A stretch of DNA of 64,000 nucleotides from positions 992,001 through 1,056,000 of the forward strand of contig OZ243932.1 in NCBI GenBank assembly GCA_965214035.1, in the 5' to 3' direction. Positions 32,660 to 41,944 of this stretch are shown here, piece by piece. This stretch comes from JAJDYQ01 sp965214035. GTDB lineage: Bacteria; Pseudomonadota; Gammaproteobacteria; JAJDYQ01. A model generated the notes under the pieces. The model made no database searches and had not been told where the DNA came from. It saw nothing but the letters and a program-made list of their open reading frames with translations. The position numbers were made by a program, and so were the translations under genes. Position 1 is the first letter of the stretch. Every line of letters starts with the position of its first letter.

Positions 32660-34939
32660 TCAGCGCCGCGTCGCTTCAAGAAATCTCTTTACATTGCTGT
32701 TTTTGATGCGGTCAGATCGGTTCCTTGCCACATGATCAGCCGGCAGCCTTCCATCATTATCCCTGATCCCCGGATCTGCTCCCAATTCCAGCAGGACCTC
32801 AATGGTTTCAGGATTATCATTGGATTGTGCTGCCAGATGCAGAGGTGTTCGTCCATTTTTGTTTCGGGTATTACTGTCTGCGCCGGCCTGCATAAGGACA
32901 CGAATGATTTCAGGATTTTCATTTTCCCTCGCCGCCCAGTGTAGAGGAGTCAATCCGGAATAGCCGCGCACACTGATGTCTGCGCCAGCCCGTATCAGAA
33001 AATGAATGATTTCGGGGTCTTCATTAAGCAGTGCCGCAAAATGCAGAGGTGTCTGTCCATCTTGATTCCGTGCATCGGTATCCGCGCCAGCTTGTAAAAG
33101 AGCTTCAACGACTTTGATACTTTTATAGGCCGCCCGATGCAAGGGGGTATTTCCGTCTTTATCCCTTGCACCGACATCTGCACCTGCCTGCACAAGGAGC
33201 TGAATCATTTCGGAACTTTGGCTATACGCTGCTGCTTTATGCAGAGGGGTCTCTTCAAGTTTGTCTCGTGCGTTACTGTCGGCGCCACCCTGCAATAAAA
33301 TACTGACCTTCTCAGGGCTGTTATAGGCTGCCCGATGCAACGGGGTCTGTCCGTCATTATTCCGTGCATTACTGTCGGCACCGGCATGCAGCAGGGCCTC
33401 GATGACTTCCGGGCTTTCACTCGATGCCACTGCCCGATGCAGGGGGGTGCTGCCAGACCGATCCGGCCTGTTGATGTCTGCGCCGGCCTGTACCAATACC
33501 CCGATAACTTCGGGGTTACTGTTGTTTTCTGCGGCCCGGAACAAGGGAGTATCTCCGGTACTGTCCATTGCATTGATATCTGCGCCAGCCTGCATCAGGG
33601 CCTCGATGACTTCCGGGCTTTCACTCGATGCCGCTGCCCGATGCAGGGGGGTGCTGCCAGACCGATCCGGCCTGTTGATGTCTGCGCCGGCCTGTACCAA
33701 TACCCCGATAACTTCGGGGTTACTGTTGTTTTCTGCAGCCCGAAACAAGGGAGTATCTCCGGTACTGTCCATTGCATTGATATCTGCGCCAGCCTGCATC
33801 AGGGTCCGGACCACTTCGGGACTTTCATTAAATCCTGCGGCCCGGTGCAAAGCCCCCTGCCCGTCTTTATTCCGGGCCTTTATATCGGCACCAGCCTGTA
33901 TCAGGGTTTCGATAATTGCAGCATTCTGATTATATTGAGCGGCCCGATGCAGGAGTGTTTCTCCGTTTTTATCTTGCGCATGGATATCCGAGCCAGCCTG
34001 TATCAGTAAACGGATATCTTCAGGGTTTTCACTGAATCTTGCGGCCCAATACAAAAGCGTCGCCCCGCCTTGTTCATCGCTATCGGCACCGGCACGCACA
34101 AGAGCCTTAATGATTTCCGGGTTCCTGTTATCTTCCGCTGCCAGATACAAGGGAGTCCGCCCACCTTCATCGCGTACATTGGTATTTGCACCAGCCTGCA
34201 CAAGGTCCCGGATAGCCTGTGGATACTGACTATATCGCGCCGCCCAGTGCAAGGGGAGCATTCCGTATTGATCCGGTGCCCTGATATCAGCGCCAGCCTG
34301 TATCAATGGCTGGATAAGCATGGAGTTTCGATAAGCTGCCCAATGTAAAGGGGTCCGTCCATGTTGGTCCCGTTCGTTGATATGGGCACCGGCACGCAGA
34401 AGTGCCTCTGCAATGTCAGAATTTTCATTAAAAATTGCTGCATAGTGCAGAGGGGTTTTTCCGCCTGCATCGCCGGCATTGATGTCAGCACCGGCCTGCA
34501 TCAGGGCCTGGATGATGTCCTGATTCGCACTTTCTGCGGCTGCCCAATGCAAAGCAGTTGAATGATTACCGGCCCGTGTATTGACGTCGGCACCGGCCTG
34601 TATAAATGCCCGAATGATTTCGGGATTTTTATTGCTGATTACCGCCCTGTGCAGAGGAACCAGTCCATCTATATCCCGCACATTGACAGCGGCACCGGCC
34701 TGTATCAGGGCCCGGATCATCTGCGGGTCTTCGCTGTATTGTGCTGCCTGATGAAGGACAGTCTGCCCGAGTTTATCCTGCGCCTTGAGTTCGGCGTTGA
34801 CGGCCAATAGCTGCTGTATCTGTGCCGGTGTTGCAGCAGACCACCACTCCTTGTCAGGCAGTGGTGACTCGGCAGGCTGCGCCTGACCCAGGCCTGAGCA
34901 GGACGCGAACAGCAGGGCCACAATGAAGCCGGTTTTCAT
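32660..34939 (-). CDS. exported ankyrin-repeat protein
   Basis: About 759 residues: a signal peptide (MKTGFIVALLFASCSGLGQA) then roughly twenty ankyrin repeats of 33-34 residues with the consensus DxxGxTPLHxAA, then ExIxxLxQAGADINA. Ankyrin arrays form elongated surfaces for protein binding. Long exported ones in bacteria are often considered for host interaction, but periplasmic ones also exist, so the target is unknown. Two central repeat pairs are nearly identical in DNA. The start at 34939 has GGAAAGG upstream and begins the signal peptide. The gene lies 27 bases downstream of the Rrf2 regulator on the same strand, so they may be cotranscribed. Confidence 0.88.
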   Translation of the reverse strand: MKTGFIVALLFASCSGLGQAQPAESPLPDKEWWSAATPAQIQQLLAVNAELKAQDKLGQTVLHQAAQYSEDPQMIRALIQAGAAVNVRDIDGLVPLHRAVISNKNPEIIRAFIQAGADVNTRAGNHSTALHWAAAESANQDIIQALMQAGADINAGDAGGKTPLHYAAIFNENSDIAEALLRAGAHINERDQHGRTPLHWAAYRNSMLIQPLIQAGADIRAPDQYGMLPLHWAARYSQYPQAIRDLVQAGANTNVRDEGGRTPLYLAAEDNRNPEIIKALVRAGADSDEQGGATLLYWAARFSENPEDIRLLIQAGSDIHAQDKNGETLLHRAAQYNQNAAIIETLIQAGADIKARNKDGQGALHRAAGFNESPEVVRTLMQAGADINAMDSTGDTPLFRAAENNSNPEVIGVLVQAGADINRPDRSGSTPLHRAAASSESPEVIEALMQAGADINAMDSTGDTPLFRAAENNSNPEVIGVLVQAGADINRPDRSGSTPLHRAVASSESPEVIEALLHAGADSNARNNDGQTPLHRAAYNSPEKVSILLQGGADSNARDKLEETPLHKAAAYSQSSEMIQLLVQAGADVGARDKDGNTPLHRAAYKSIKVVEALLQAGADTDARNQDGQTPLHFAALLNEDPEIIHFLIRAGADISVRGYSGLTPLHWAARENENPEIIRVLMQAGADSNTRNKNGRTPLHLAAQSNDNPETIEVLLELGADPGIRDNDGRLPADHVARNRSDRIKNSNVKRFLEATRR
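33392..33799. repeat. 204-bp direct tandem duplication inside the ankyrin gene
   Basis: Copies at 33392-33595 and 33596-33799 differ at only a few positions, such as one base in the GATGCC[A/G]CTGCC stretch and two in the AACAAGGGAG flank. Each copy equals two 34-codon ankyrin repeats, so the duplication keeps the frame and lengthens the array. The near identity against the much lower similarity of other repeats implies a recent event or ongoing homogenisation. Confidence 0.88.
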
Positions 34940-34966
34940 ACGGCCTTTCCGGAGTCCTGAAATCAA

Positions 34967-35449
34967 TCAGACAGCCTGAGATCGATCACCCAAAACCACG
35001 GCAGGTGCTGATTGCTGTCCGGAGCGTCCCTCAATAATTGACCGAACACTGGACAGGGACAGAAACTCGGCCAGATTGATCTGCCTTAAATGGTCGTGAA
35101 TCCGCAGGCTTAGAGCACACCATAATTCATAGGTCAGACAACTCTCCCCATGTCTGCACTGTTCATGTGCTTCACGGCGAGCAACATCCGGATACTCACC
35201 TACTGCCTCAATAATATCCGCGATGGTAATGGTTTGCACATCACGCGCCAGTCGATAGCCACCACCGGGGCCACGCAAACCAATAACCAGTTCAGCCTCA
35301 CGCAGACAGGCAAAAAGCTGCTCAAGATAGGACACTGAAATGCCTTGGCATTTTGCGATCTGGGCCAGAGCGACCGGATCTCCGCTGTCATTCAGGGCCA
35401 GATCCAGCATGGCCGTGACGGCATAACGTCCTTTGGTTGATAGTCTCAT
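34967..35449 (-). CDS. Rrf2-family (IscR-like) regulator with altered cluster ligands
   Basis: The 160-residue protein has an IscR-like winged helix (MRLSTKGRYAVTAMLDLAL, then GISVSYLEQLF and RGPGGGYRLAR). IscR binds a [2Fe-2S] cluster through Cys92, Cys98, Cys104 and His107. Numbering aligns without gaps: Cys98 and Cys104 are kept, but residue 92 is Arg and 107 is Tyr. The cluster may be bound differently or not at all. No isc or suf genes follow; the next gene is the ankyrin protein. It could be a diverged IscR or another Rrf2 member with a different effector. Confidence 0.88.
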   Translation of the reverse strand: MRLSTKGRYAVTAMLDLALNDSGDPVALAQIAKCQGISVSYLEQLFACLREAELVIGLRGPGGGYRLARDVQTITIADIIEAVGEYPDVARREAHEQCRHGESCLTYELWCALSLRIHDHLRQINLAEFLSLSSVRSIIEGRSGQQSAPAVVLGDRSQAV

Positions 35450-35565
35450 ACAGCACCTGCAAAGAAGGGAAAATACTATCCTAACTGTATCGTATTGACC
35501 CGTTGCAAGTCAACCGGAGCGCCGCCAGAACACAGGGGCGACATGGGTTCGAAGGTATTCGAGAA

Positions 35566-36069
35566 TCAGTTGGCTGAAACCGACTGTATGAAATATGACC
35601 AGTCCGTATCCGGTTTTTGCTGAGGGAATCCATGCCCCGATTTCAGGCAATAGTTTAACCACTTGAAAAGAAAGTGATTCATGCGCCAACGCCACTCGAT
35701 AGCAGAGCGGCAGGAATCACGCTCAAGCCAGCCATAGTGCGCACTATCCCTGCAACAACAGGACACCAACTCGGCCTGCCTGGCATCATGATAAAGGCGG
35801 ATTTTCATATCAGGCATACTCATCTCACCTTTTTCACACTGCAACCGGTAAGTCAGCAAAACCGTGGTGGTATATTTATGGCGCTCAAGTATCTTCAGAT
35901 ACAAGTCAACATCATTCGTGCGCTGCGATAATGACTGCCTGCCCGCATCAGGCAAACCACTGACCAACTGATTGAATCGGACATGGTTTTCTTCATACAG
36001 GGACATGAGCGCGTGAAAGCTCCTCGCCTTGCCTTTTATCTTCTGCGACTGTTTGACTGAAATTGCCAT
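35566..36069 (-). CDS. DUF1249 (YqiB-like) protein
   Basis: About 167 residues resembling E. coli YqiB: YEENHVRFNQLV near the N-terminus, YTTTVLLTYR in the middle, MPDMKIRLYHDARQAELVSC and NHFLFKWLNYCL near the end. The molecular function is unknown. yqiB often lies near nudF and cpdA, which are not here. ATG at 36069 is preferred over 36093 because conserved sequence starts later and an alternative start adds eight unrelated residues. Confidence 0.8.
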   Translation of the reverse strand: MAISVKQSQKIKGKARSFHALMSLYEENHVRFNQLVSGLPDAGRQSLSQRTNDVDLYLKILERHKYTTTVLLTYRLQCEKGEMSMPDMKIRLYHDARQAELVSCCCRDSAHYGWLERDSCRSAIEWRWRMNHFLFKWLNYCLKSGHGFPQQKPDTDWSYFIQSVSAN

Positions 36070-36220
36070 AGATTGAGCATAACACAGCTTCAATATCGTG
36101 ACCGGATTTTTCTCCGGCTTGTATTTTTCCCCGATTCAGCCGTTGCAGGCGGCAAAATTGATGGTTATTCCGGTTGATTAGCGTATAAAATGTCTGGGTT
36201 TAATCCACTGAAACAATGCC

Positions 36221-37684
36221 ATGTCTGCGAGATGCACGGAACGACTACTCAAGCGGCTATCGAAATATCTGGACAAATCCCGATTATTGACATCCGATGA
36301 AGCACTTGCACCCTACGAGTGTGACGGCCTGTCGGCCTATCGACAGCGGCCCGCGCTGGTCGCACTACCCGATACGACCAGACAGATACAGGCCATACTG
36401 TGTATTTGTTACGAAATGGATGTGCCGATTGTCACACGCGGGGCAGGAACCAGCCTGTCGGGTGGTGCCCTGCCCCATAAGGATGGCGTCGTGCTGGGAC
36501 TGGCAGGGCTCAATAAAATTCTGGACATTGATATACAAAACCGCACGGCAAGGGTGCAACCCGGCGTCCGTAATCTGGCTATCACCGAGGCAGCCGCACC
36601 CCATGGTCTTTATTATGCACCAGACCCTTCTTCACAGATTGCCTGCTCAATCGGCGGTAACGTGGCGGAAAATGCGGGCGGCATACACTGCCTGAAGTAC
36701 GGGCTGACTGTTCACAATGTCTTAAATATCAAAATCTTAACAATAGAAGGTGAAGTGCTTTCTATTGGAACACAAGCCCTGGACAGTCCCGGCTTTGATC
36801 TACTGGCTCTGCTGACCGGTTCTGAGGGTATGCTGGGAGTGATTACCGAGATCACGGTCAAGCTGCTACCGAAGCCGGATGTGGCCCGCGTACTGATGGC
36901 TTCATTCGATGATGTTGAGAAAACCGGCGATGCCGTCACGGGGATTATAGGTTCGGGTATTATTCCGGGGGCACTGGAAATGATGGACAACCTGTCTATT
37001 CAGGCAGTCGAGCGTTTTATGCCTGCTGGTTATCCGGCTGATGCCAGTGCCATTCTGCTATGTGAGCTCGATGGCATGGAAAGCGAGGTCAATGACCAGA
37101 TAGAGACTGTTCAGCAGGTCCTGAACAAAAGTGGTGCGACCGGAGTACGCCTGGCCAGAGATGAGCAGGAACGCATGATGTTCTGGGCCGGGCGCAAGTC
37201 AGCCTTCCCTGCCGCTGGACGTTTGGCTCCGGATTATTACTGCATGGACGGCACAATTCCGAGAAAACATCTTGGACAAGTATTAAAACGCATTGGCAGG
37301 CTGTCAGAAGAATATGGCTTACCGGTTGCCAACGTATTTCATGCAGGCGACGGCAATCTGCACCCGTTGATCCTCTATGATGCAAACCAGAAAGGGCAAC
37401 TTCACCTTGCCGAACAGCTTGGCGCAAAGATTCTGGAACTTTCTGTAGAGGTTGGCGGCACAATCACCGGAGAGCACGGCGTCGGCATAGAAAAAATCGA
37501 TCAGATGTGTGTGCAGTTCCAAACGGCAGAGCTTGCTCAGTTTCATGCCGTTAAAGATGCTTTTGACTCGAAACGATTACTCAATCCGGGCAAGGCCGTG
37601 CCAGAACTGCACCGCTGTGCCGAACTTGGTGCCATGCACGTACACCATGGTCAACTGCCCCATCCTGAAATAGAACGCTTCTAG
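36221..37684 (+). CDS. glcD: glycolate oxidase subunit GlcD (FAD-binding)
   Basis: The 487-residue FAD-linked subunit oxidises glycolate to glyoxylate and passes electrons to the GlcEF part at the membrane. The PCMH-type FAD domain shows TRGAGTSLSGGALP near residue 73 and DPSSQIACSIGGNVAENAGG near 135. The C-terminal oxidase domain has VANVFHAGDGNLHPLI near 368 and GTITGEHGVGIEK near 415. glcE begins one base after the stop and glcF follows, so glcDEF is one operon. D-lactate dehydrogenases are similar, but the three-gene set favours glycolate oxidase. Confidence 0.95.
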   Translation: MSARCTERLLKRLSKYLDKSRLLTSDEALAPYECDGLSAYRQRPALVALPDTTRQIQAILCICYEMDVPIVTRGAGTSLSGGALPHKDGVVLGLAGLNKILDIDIQNRTARVQPGVRNLAITEAAAPHGLYYAPDPSSQIACSIGGNVAENAGGIHCLKYGLTVHNVLNIKILTIEGEVLSIGTQALDSPGFDLLALLTGSEGMLGVITEITVKLLPKPDVARVLMASFDDVEKTGDAVTGIIGSGIIPGALEMMDNLSIQAVERFMPAGYPADASAILLCELDGMESEVNDQIETVQQVLNKSGATGVRLARDEQERMMFWAGRKSAFPAAGRLAPDYYCMDGTIPRKHLGQVLKRIGRLSEEYGLPVANVFHAGDGNLHPLILYDANQKGQLHLAEQLGAKILELSVEVGGTITGEHGVGIEKIDQMCVQFQTAELAQFHAVKDAFDSKRLLNPGKAVPELHRCAELGAMHVHHGQLPHPEIERF

Positions 37685-37685
37685 G

Positions 37686-38738
37686 ATGCCTGATATAGCG
37701 CAGCAACTGGTCACAGCGGTTATCGATGCCAGCCATGATGGACAACCGCTCAGCATCCACGGCAGCCGATCAAAATCATTCCTGCGACTCCGGGATGAAG
37801 GAAGACCCCTGTCCATTTTGCAGCACAACGGCATAGTGGCCTATGAACCGACCGAGCTGGTATTAACGGTCAGAGCAGGCACCTCCATTTCCGAGACTGA
37901 ATCTGTATTACGGCAGAACGGCCAGATGCTGGCATTTGAGCCTCCTGAATTTAATGGTGGCACCATTGGTGGCGCGATAGCAAGCGGGCTATCGGGCCCC
38001 CGTCGTCCGTGGGCCGGTGCCGCCCGCGACTTTGTTCTGGGAACACGCATCATCAATGGTAAAGGTGAAGATCTGCGTTTTGGCGGTCAGGTCATGAAAA
38101 ATGTTGCAGGTTATGACATATCCAGATTGATGACAGGTGCCTACGGTGTTCTGGGAGTTATTCTGGACATATCCATAAAAGTACTGCCTCTGCCTGAAGT
38201 GGAAGTCACCAAAGCTTTCGAACTGTCTGCAGAAGAAGCTATCCGGCAGAGCAGTGAGCTATCAGGTCATGCCAATCCCATAAGCGCAGCCTGCTGGTAT
38301 CAGAACAGATTCATGGTTCGACTATCGGGCACGGAGTCCGGTGTCAGGCAGACCTCGCACCTGCTCGGTGGTGAACTACTGCAGGACGCGGACAACTTCT
38401 GGCTATCTATCCGCAACCACCGTCATAAGTTTTTTCAGCAGGGCAGTTTCTGGCGACTGTCTATCCCGCCATCCAGTCCGCATATCCTGAAAAACTCAAG
38501 CGAACAACTCATTGACTGGGGCGGTGCACAACGCTGGGTCAGAACCGAAGAGTCCCCTGATAGCGTTATGCGAAATGCGTCGTCTGCAGGCGGGTATGCC
38601 GAACAATGGCATACCTCCGACAAAAAAAATCTGCGGTACTGCTTGCCCGATGAAATTAGAAATATTCACAAAAGAATCAAGCAAGCCTTTGATCCAAAAG
38701 GAATTCTAAATCCTGGTGCTTTTTATAATGAGCTATAG
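37686..38738 (+). CDS. glcE: glycolate oxidase subunit GlcE (FAD-binding)
   Basis: The 350-residue second flavin subunit has a PCMH FAD domain: ISIHGSRSK-like phosphate loop (SIHGSRSKSFLR) near 26, then FNGGTIGGAIASGLSGPRRP near 97 and GGQVMKNVAGYDISRLMTGA near 137. The C-terminal part is shorter than in GlcD, as is normal for GlcE. It begins one base after glcD and is followed by glcF after 2 bases, implying translational coupling. Confidence 0.94.
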   Translation: MPDIAQQLVTAVIDASHDGQPLSIHGSRSKSFLRLRDEGRPLSILQHNGIVAYEPTELVLTVRAGTSISETESVLRQNGQMLAFEPPEFNGGTIGGAIASGLSGPRRPWAGAARDFVLGTRIINGKGEDLRFGGQVMKNVAGYDISRLMTGAYGVLGVILDISIKVLPLPEVEVTKAFELSAEEAIRQSSELSGHANPISAACWYQNRFMVRLSGTESGVRQTSHLLGGELLQDADNFWLSIRNHRHKFFQQGSFWRLSIPPSSPHILKNSSEQLIDWGGAQRWVRTEESPDSVMRNASSAGGYAEQWHTSDKKNLRYCLPDEIRNIHKRIKQAFDPKGILNPGAFYNEL

Positions 38739-38740
38739 CG

Positions 38741-39946
38741 ATGCAAACCCGCCTTACTGAACAGTTCCTGGCCGATCCCAGAGGCCAGCGTGCCAATGAG
38801 ATTCTGCGCAAATGCGTACACTGTGGTTTCTGTAATGCAACCTGCCCGACCCATGAAATCCTTGGTAATGAGCTGGATGGACCGCGCGGACGCATTTATC
38901 AAATCAAACAGATTCTGGAAGGGCAAAGCTATAGCCATGAAACGCGGCAACACCTTGACCAGTGCCTGACCTGTCTTAACTGCGAGACCACCTGCCCTTC
39001 CGGCGTGGATTATGGCGAGCTACTCGATATCGGTCGGGAGATTATTGAAGAAAATACATCACGTCCCCTTTTCGACCGTTTCAGGCGTTATTTAATTCGC
39101 GAGTCCCTGGCTTATCCAGATCGCTTTGCTGTCCTGCTTGGTATGGGGCGTATCGTCCGCCCTTTTTTGCCTCCCCGCCTGCAAGCCGGGATACCAGCAA
39201 AATCACCCACAACCAAACGCCCTGTCTGTTCACATTCCCGTAAAGTTCTGCTGGCGGAGGGCTGTGTGCAGCCTGTACTCAGTCCATCCATCACCGCCGC
39301 CACATGCAGGGTGCTGGACCAGCTCGATATCGAGGCGATAACAGAAAACCCACCGGCTTGCTGTGGTGCCCTGCATCACCATACCTCGGCCCCTGAACAG
39401 GCCCTGAACTTTGCACGCAGCCGCATTGATGCCTGGTGGCCGCATGTTGAAGCCGGCATAGAAGCCATTATCTCAACTGCAAGCGGCTGTGGCGTACATA
39501 TCAAACACTATGGAAAATTACTTGAGCACGATATGGAATACGCGGAAAAATCCCGCAAAATCAATGAATTAACGAAGGATCTTGTGGAAGTTATCGATCA
39601 AGAGGATACGACAAGGCTAAGGCCCAATCGCGACTGCACAGTCGCCTGTCATTCCCCCTGTACGCTACAGCATGGACAAAAACTGGCCGGCCGTGTTGAA
39701 AGCCTGCTGGATTCAATGGGTGTAAAACGTATTTCCTTCAATGAGTCCCATCTATGCTGCGGTGCAGCCGGCAGCTACACGCTGCTGCAACCGACCCTGT
39801 CCAGACAGTTGAAAAAGAGAAAGCTGGAAAATATCAGCCGCGAGCAACCAGACATGATTGTCACAGCCAACATCGGATGCCTGCATCACCTCGCTTCAGG
39901 AACCTCGATCCCGGTAAGGCACTGGGTAGAGCTAATCGCTGACTAG
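38741..39946 (+). CDS. glcF: glycolate oxidase iron-sulphur subunit GlcF
   Basis: The 401-residue subunit carries two [4Fe-4S] ferredoxin-type motifs: CVHCGFCNATCP near 22-33 and CLTCLNCETTCP near 75-86. Two CCG domains follow (PPACCGALHHHT near 206 and ESHLCCGAAGSY near 330), typical of heterodisulphide-reductase-like electron-transfer proteins. It passes electrons from GlcDE to quinone. It ends the glcDEF operon and converges with dksA, whose stop lies 4 bases away, with no clear terminator between. Confidence 0.95.
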   Translation: MQTRLTEQFLADPRGQRANEILRKCVHCGFCNATCPTHEILGNELDGPRGRIYQIKQILEGQSYSHETRQHLDQCLTCLNCETTCPSGVDYGELLDIGREIIEENTSRPLFDRFRRYLIRESLAYPDRFAVLLGMGRIVRPFLPPRLQAGIPAKSPTTKRPVCSHSRKVLLAEGCVQPVLSPSITAATCRVLDQLDIEAITENPPACCGALHHHTSAPEQALNFARSRIDAWWPHVEAGIEAIISTASGCGVHIKHYGKLLEHDMEYAEKSRKINELTKDLVEVIDQEDTTRLRPNRDCTVACHSPCTLQHGQKLAGRVESLLDSMGVKRISFNESHLCCGAAGSYTLLQPTLSRQLKKRKLENISREQPDMIVTANIGCLHHLASGTSIPVRHWVELIAD

Positions 39947-39950
39947 ACTG

Positions 39951-40385
39951 TCAGCCACCGTTGGTTGTATGTTTTTCCTTGGATTCACGGCGTTCCTGGG
40001 CCTCCAGGGTGAGCGTGGCCACGGGGCGGGCCTCGAGCCGTTGCAGACCGATTTCCTCGCCAGTATCATCACAATAACCATAAGAACCATCCTCGATGCG
40101 CTTCAGTGCCCCATCAATCTTGTTCTGCAACTTGCGATAGCGGTCACGGGTACGCAGCTCCAGAGTATGATCACTTTCACGGCTGGCACGATCAATCTCG
40201 TCACCCACATCCTGGTTGGCATTATCACGAAGATGGTCCAGAGTCTCCTGTGACTCCTCCATCAATTCAGAACGCCAGTCGAGCAACTTCTTTCTGAAAT
40301 ACACCCGATGCCTGTTGCACATGTATTCTTCTTCCCCATTGGGACGATAATCACTCGGCAGTTCGATATCATCAAGTGATGACAT
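39951..40385 (-). CDS. dksA: DksA-family transcription factor with a depleted zinc site
   Basis: About 144 residues. The coiled coil carries the acidic tip DEIDRAS (Asp62, Asp65, Ala67), which enters the RNA polymerase secondary channel and works with ppGpp. The C-terminal part YGYCDDTGEEIGLQRLEARP then ATLTLEAQ keeps only the first of four zinc cysteines; the others are Thr108, Thr125 and Ala128. This resembles zinc-independent DksA proteins (Pseudomonas DksA2 and the one-cysteine Rhodobacter form). The ATG at 40385 gives the canonical start; an upstream ATG at 40412 adds nine residues. Confidence 0.92.
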   Translation of the reverse strand: MSSLDDIELPSDYRPNGEEEYMCNRHRVYFRKKLLDWRSELMEESQETLDHLRDNANQDVGDEIDRASRESDHTLELRTRDRYRKLQNKIDGALKRIEDGSYGYCDDTGEEIGLQRLEARPVATLTLEAQERRESKEKHTTNGG

Positions 40386-40471
40386 TCCTCTCTCCCTGTT
40401 TGTAAAAAGCATGCTTATATAGCGCAGCCGGAAAGTTTTGGCAACTCCTTGCGTACATCAGTGCCATAAAA

Positions 40472-41113
40472 TCAGGCTGCCAACCCGGCCGGGCAGGCCA
40501 CACCGGTACCACCCAAACCACAATACCCACCGGGGTTTTTCGCCAGATACTGCTGATGATAATCCTCGGCATAATAAAACTCTCCGGCAGGCAGAATTTC
40601 TGTCGTAATACTCGAATATCCTGCACTTTGCAACGCACTTTGATAGGCGCCCAGCGAATCTATTGCCAGTTTCTGCTGTGCGTCCGAGGTGCAGTAAATG
40701 CCGGAACGATACTGTGTACCCACATCATTTCCCTGCCTCATTCCCTGAGTCGGGTCATGTGATTCCCAGAAAACCTTCAGAATATCGGCATAGCGAATCA
40801 CTTTCGGGTCATATACAACCAGCACAACCTCATTATGACCGGTCCTACCTGTGCAGACCTCCTGATAAACGGGGTTTTTTGTATGGCCTGCCGAATACCC
40901 GACGGCGGTTGTGTAAACCCCCTGCAACGGCCAGAACTTACGCTCCGCTCCCCAGAAGCAACCCAGGCCCAGAATCGTCCGTTCAAAACCCTCTGGAAAT
41001 GGTTCCAGAATCGGATTTCCATGCACATAATGTCGATTATTGACCGCCATAACAGTATTCCGACCAGCAATGGACTCCGCCTCCGAAGGCATCTCTGTTT
41101 TTTTCTTCAACAT
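40472..41113 (-). CDS. msrA: peptide methionine-S-sulfoxide reductase MsrA (cytoplasmic)
   Basis: About 213 residues, the length of E. coli MsrA, which reduces the S epimer of methionine sulfoxide with thioredoxin. The catalytic motif is GCFWGAE. The C-terminal resolving Cys residues are in YCGLGGTGVACP, and GTQYRSGIY and YYAEDYHQQYL are conserved. The start at 41113 is set by similarity; an ATG 6 bases upstream is equally possible. It diverges from a second, exported MsrA gene. Confidence 0.95.
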   Translation of the reverse strand: MLKKKTEMPSEAESIAGRNTVMAVNNRHYVHGNPILEPFPEGFERTILGLGCFWGAERKFWPLQGVYTTAVGYSAGHTKNPVYQEVCTGRTGHNEVVLVVYDPKVIRYADILKVFWESHDPTQGMRQGNDVGTQYRSGIYCTSDAQQKLAIDSLGAYQSALQSAGYSSITTEILPAGEFYYAEDYHQQYLAKNPGGYCGLGGTGVACPAGLAA

Positions 41114-41326
41114 AAACATTGCGGTATAGCACCGTGATTTAACCGTATCTGGATAGCTTATTCCGGCATTATATCCCAATATAGGGATTCCAACAGGACC
41201 ACTTCCTGATTTTTAATCCAGACCCGGACACAGGCCATACAATGCGCAGCACAAGGAACTCCCGGCACTCTGTACGGTCTGACAACACTAACTATTCCTA
41301 TTCCCGCATCATAAGGCAAAGCCACA

Positions 41327-41944
41327 ATGAAAAAGCACTTAGCCGGTATATTTCTTTCCTCTTTAATGACATTACTCTCATCGGTTTCGCTGGCAATGAA
41401 AGCAGAAGAAGGCCAGCGCATTGCGACTTTTGCAGGGGGCTGTTTCTGGTGTATGGAACAACCCTTCGACATACTGGAAGGAGTGATATCAACCACATCC
41501 GGCTACACAGGCGGACATACCAAAGATCCAACTTACCGGCAGGTCTCCTCCGGCAATACGGGTCATACCGAAGTGGTTCGGGTTGTTTATGAGCCCGACA
41601 AGATCACCTTCGAAGAACTGCTCAAGGTTTACTGGGTCAATGTTGATCCTCTCGCCGACAATGCCCAGTTCTGTGACCATGGCAGCCAGTATCGCGCCGG
41701 CATATTTTATCATGACGATGAACAGAAACAGGCAGCGCTGGCCAGTCTGGAAGAAGTAAAGAACAAATTCAAGGATGATACGGTCTATACCGAGGTTACT
41801 GAATCTACCGTATTCTACCCGGCAGAAGATTACCATCAGGATTACTATCAGAAGAGTGCTGTAAGCTATAAGTATTACCGCTGGCGTTGCGGTCGCGATG
41901 CCCGGCTTCAAGAATTATGGGGCAAGGCCGCCGTAAAGCATTAG
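41327..41944 (+). CDS. exported MsrA-type methionine sulfoxide reductase
   Basis: The 205-residue MsrA has a signal peptide (MKKHLAGIFLSSLMTLLSSV...A), so it probably repairs envelope proteins. The catalytic block is GGCFWCMEQPF, with an extra Cys (CFWC) as in many single-domain bacterial and exported MsrA proteins. GSQYRAGIFYHD and FYPAEDYHQDYY are conserved. It lies divergent to the cytoplasmic msrA, and its 3' end overlaps the sixA stop by 4 bases. Its source of electrons in the periplasm is not shown. Confidence 0.9.
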   Translation: MKKHLAGIFLSSLMTLLSSVSLAMKAEEGQRIATFAGGCFWCMEQPFDILEGVISTTSGYTGGHTKDPTYRQVSSGNTGHTEVVRVVYEPDKITFEELLKVYWVNVDPLADNAQFCDHGSQYRAGIFYHDDEQKQAALASLEEVKNKFKDDTVYTEVTESTVFYPAEDYHQDYYQKSAVSYKYYRWRCGRDARLQELWGKAAVKH

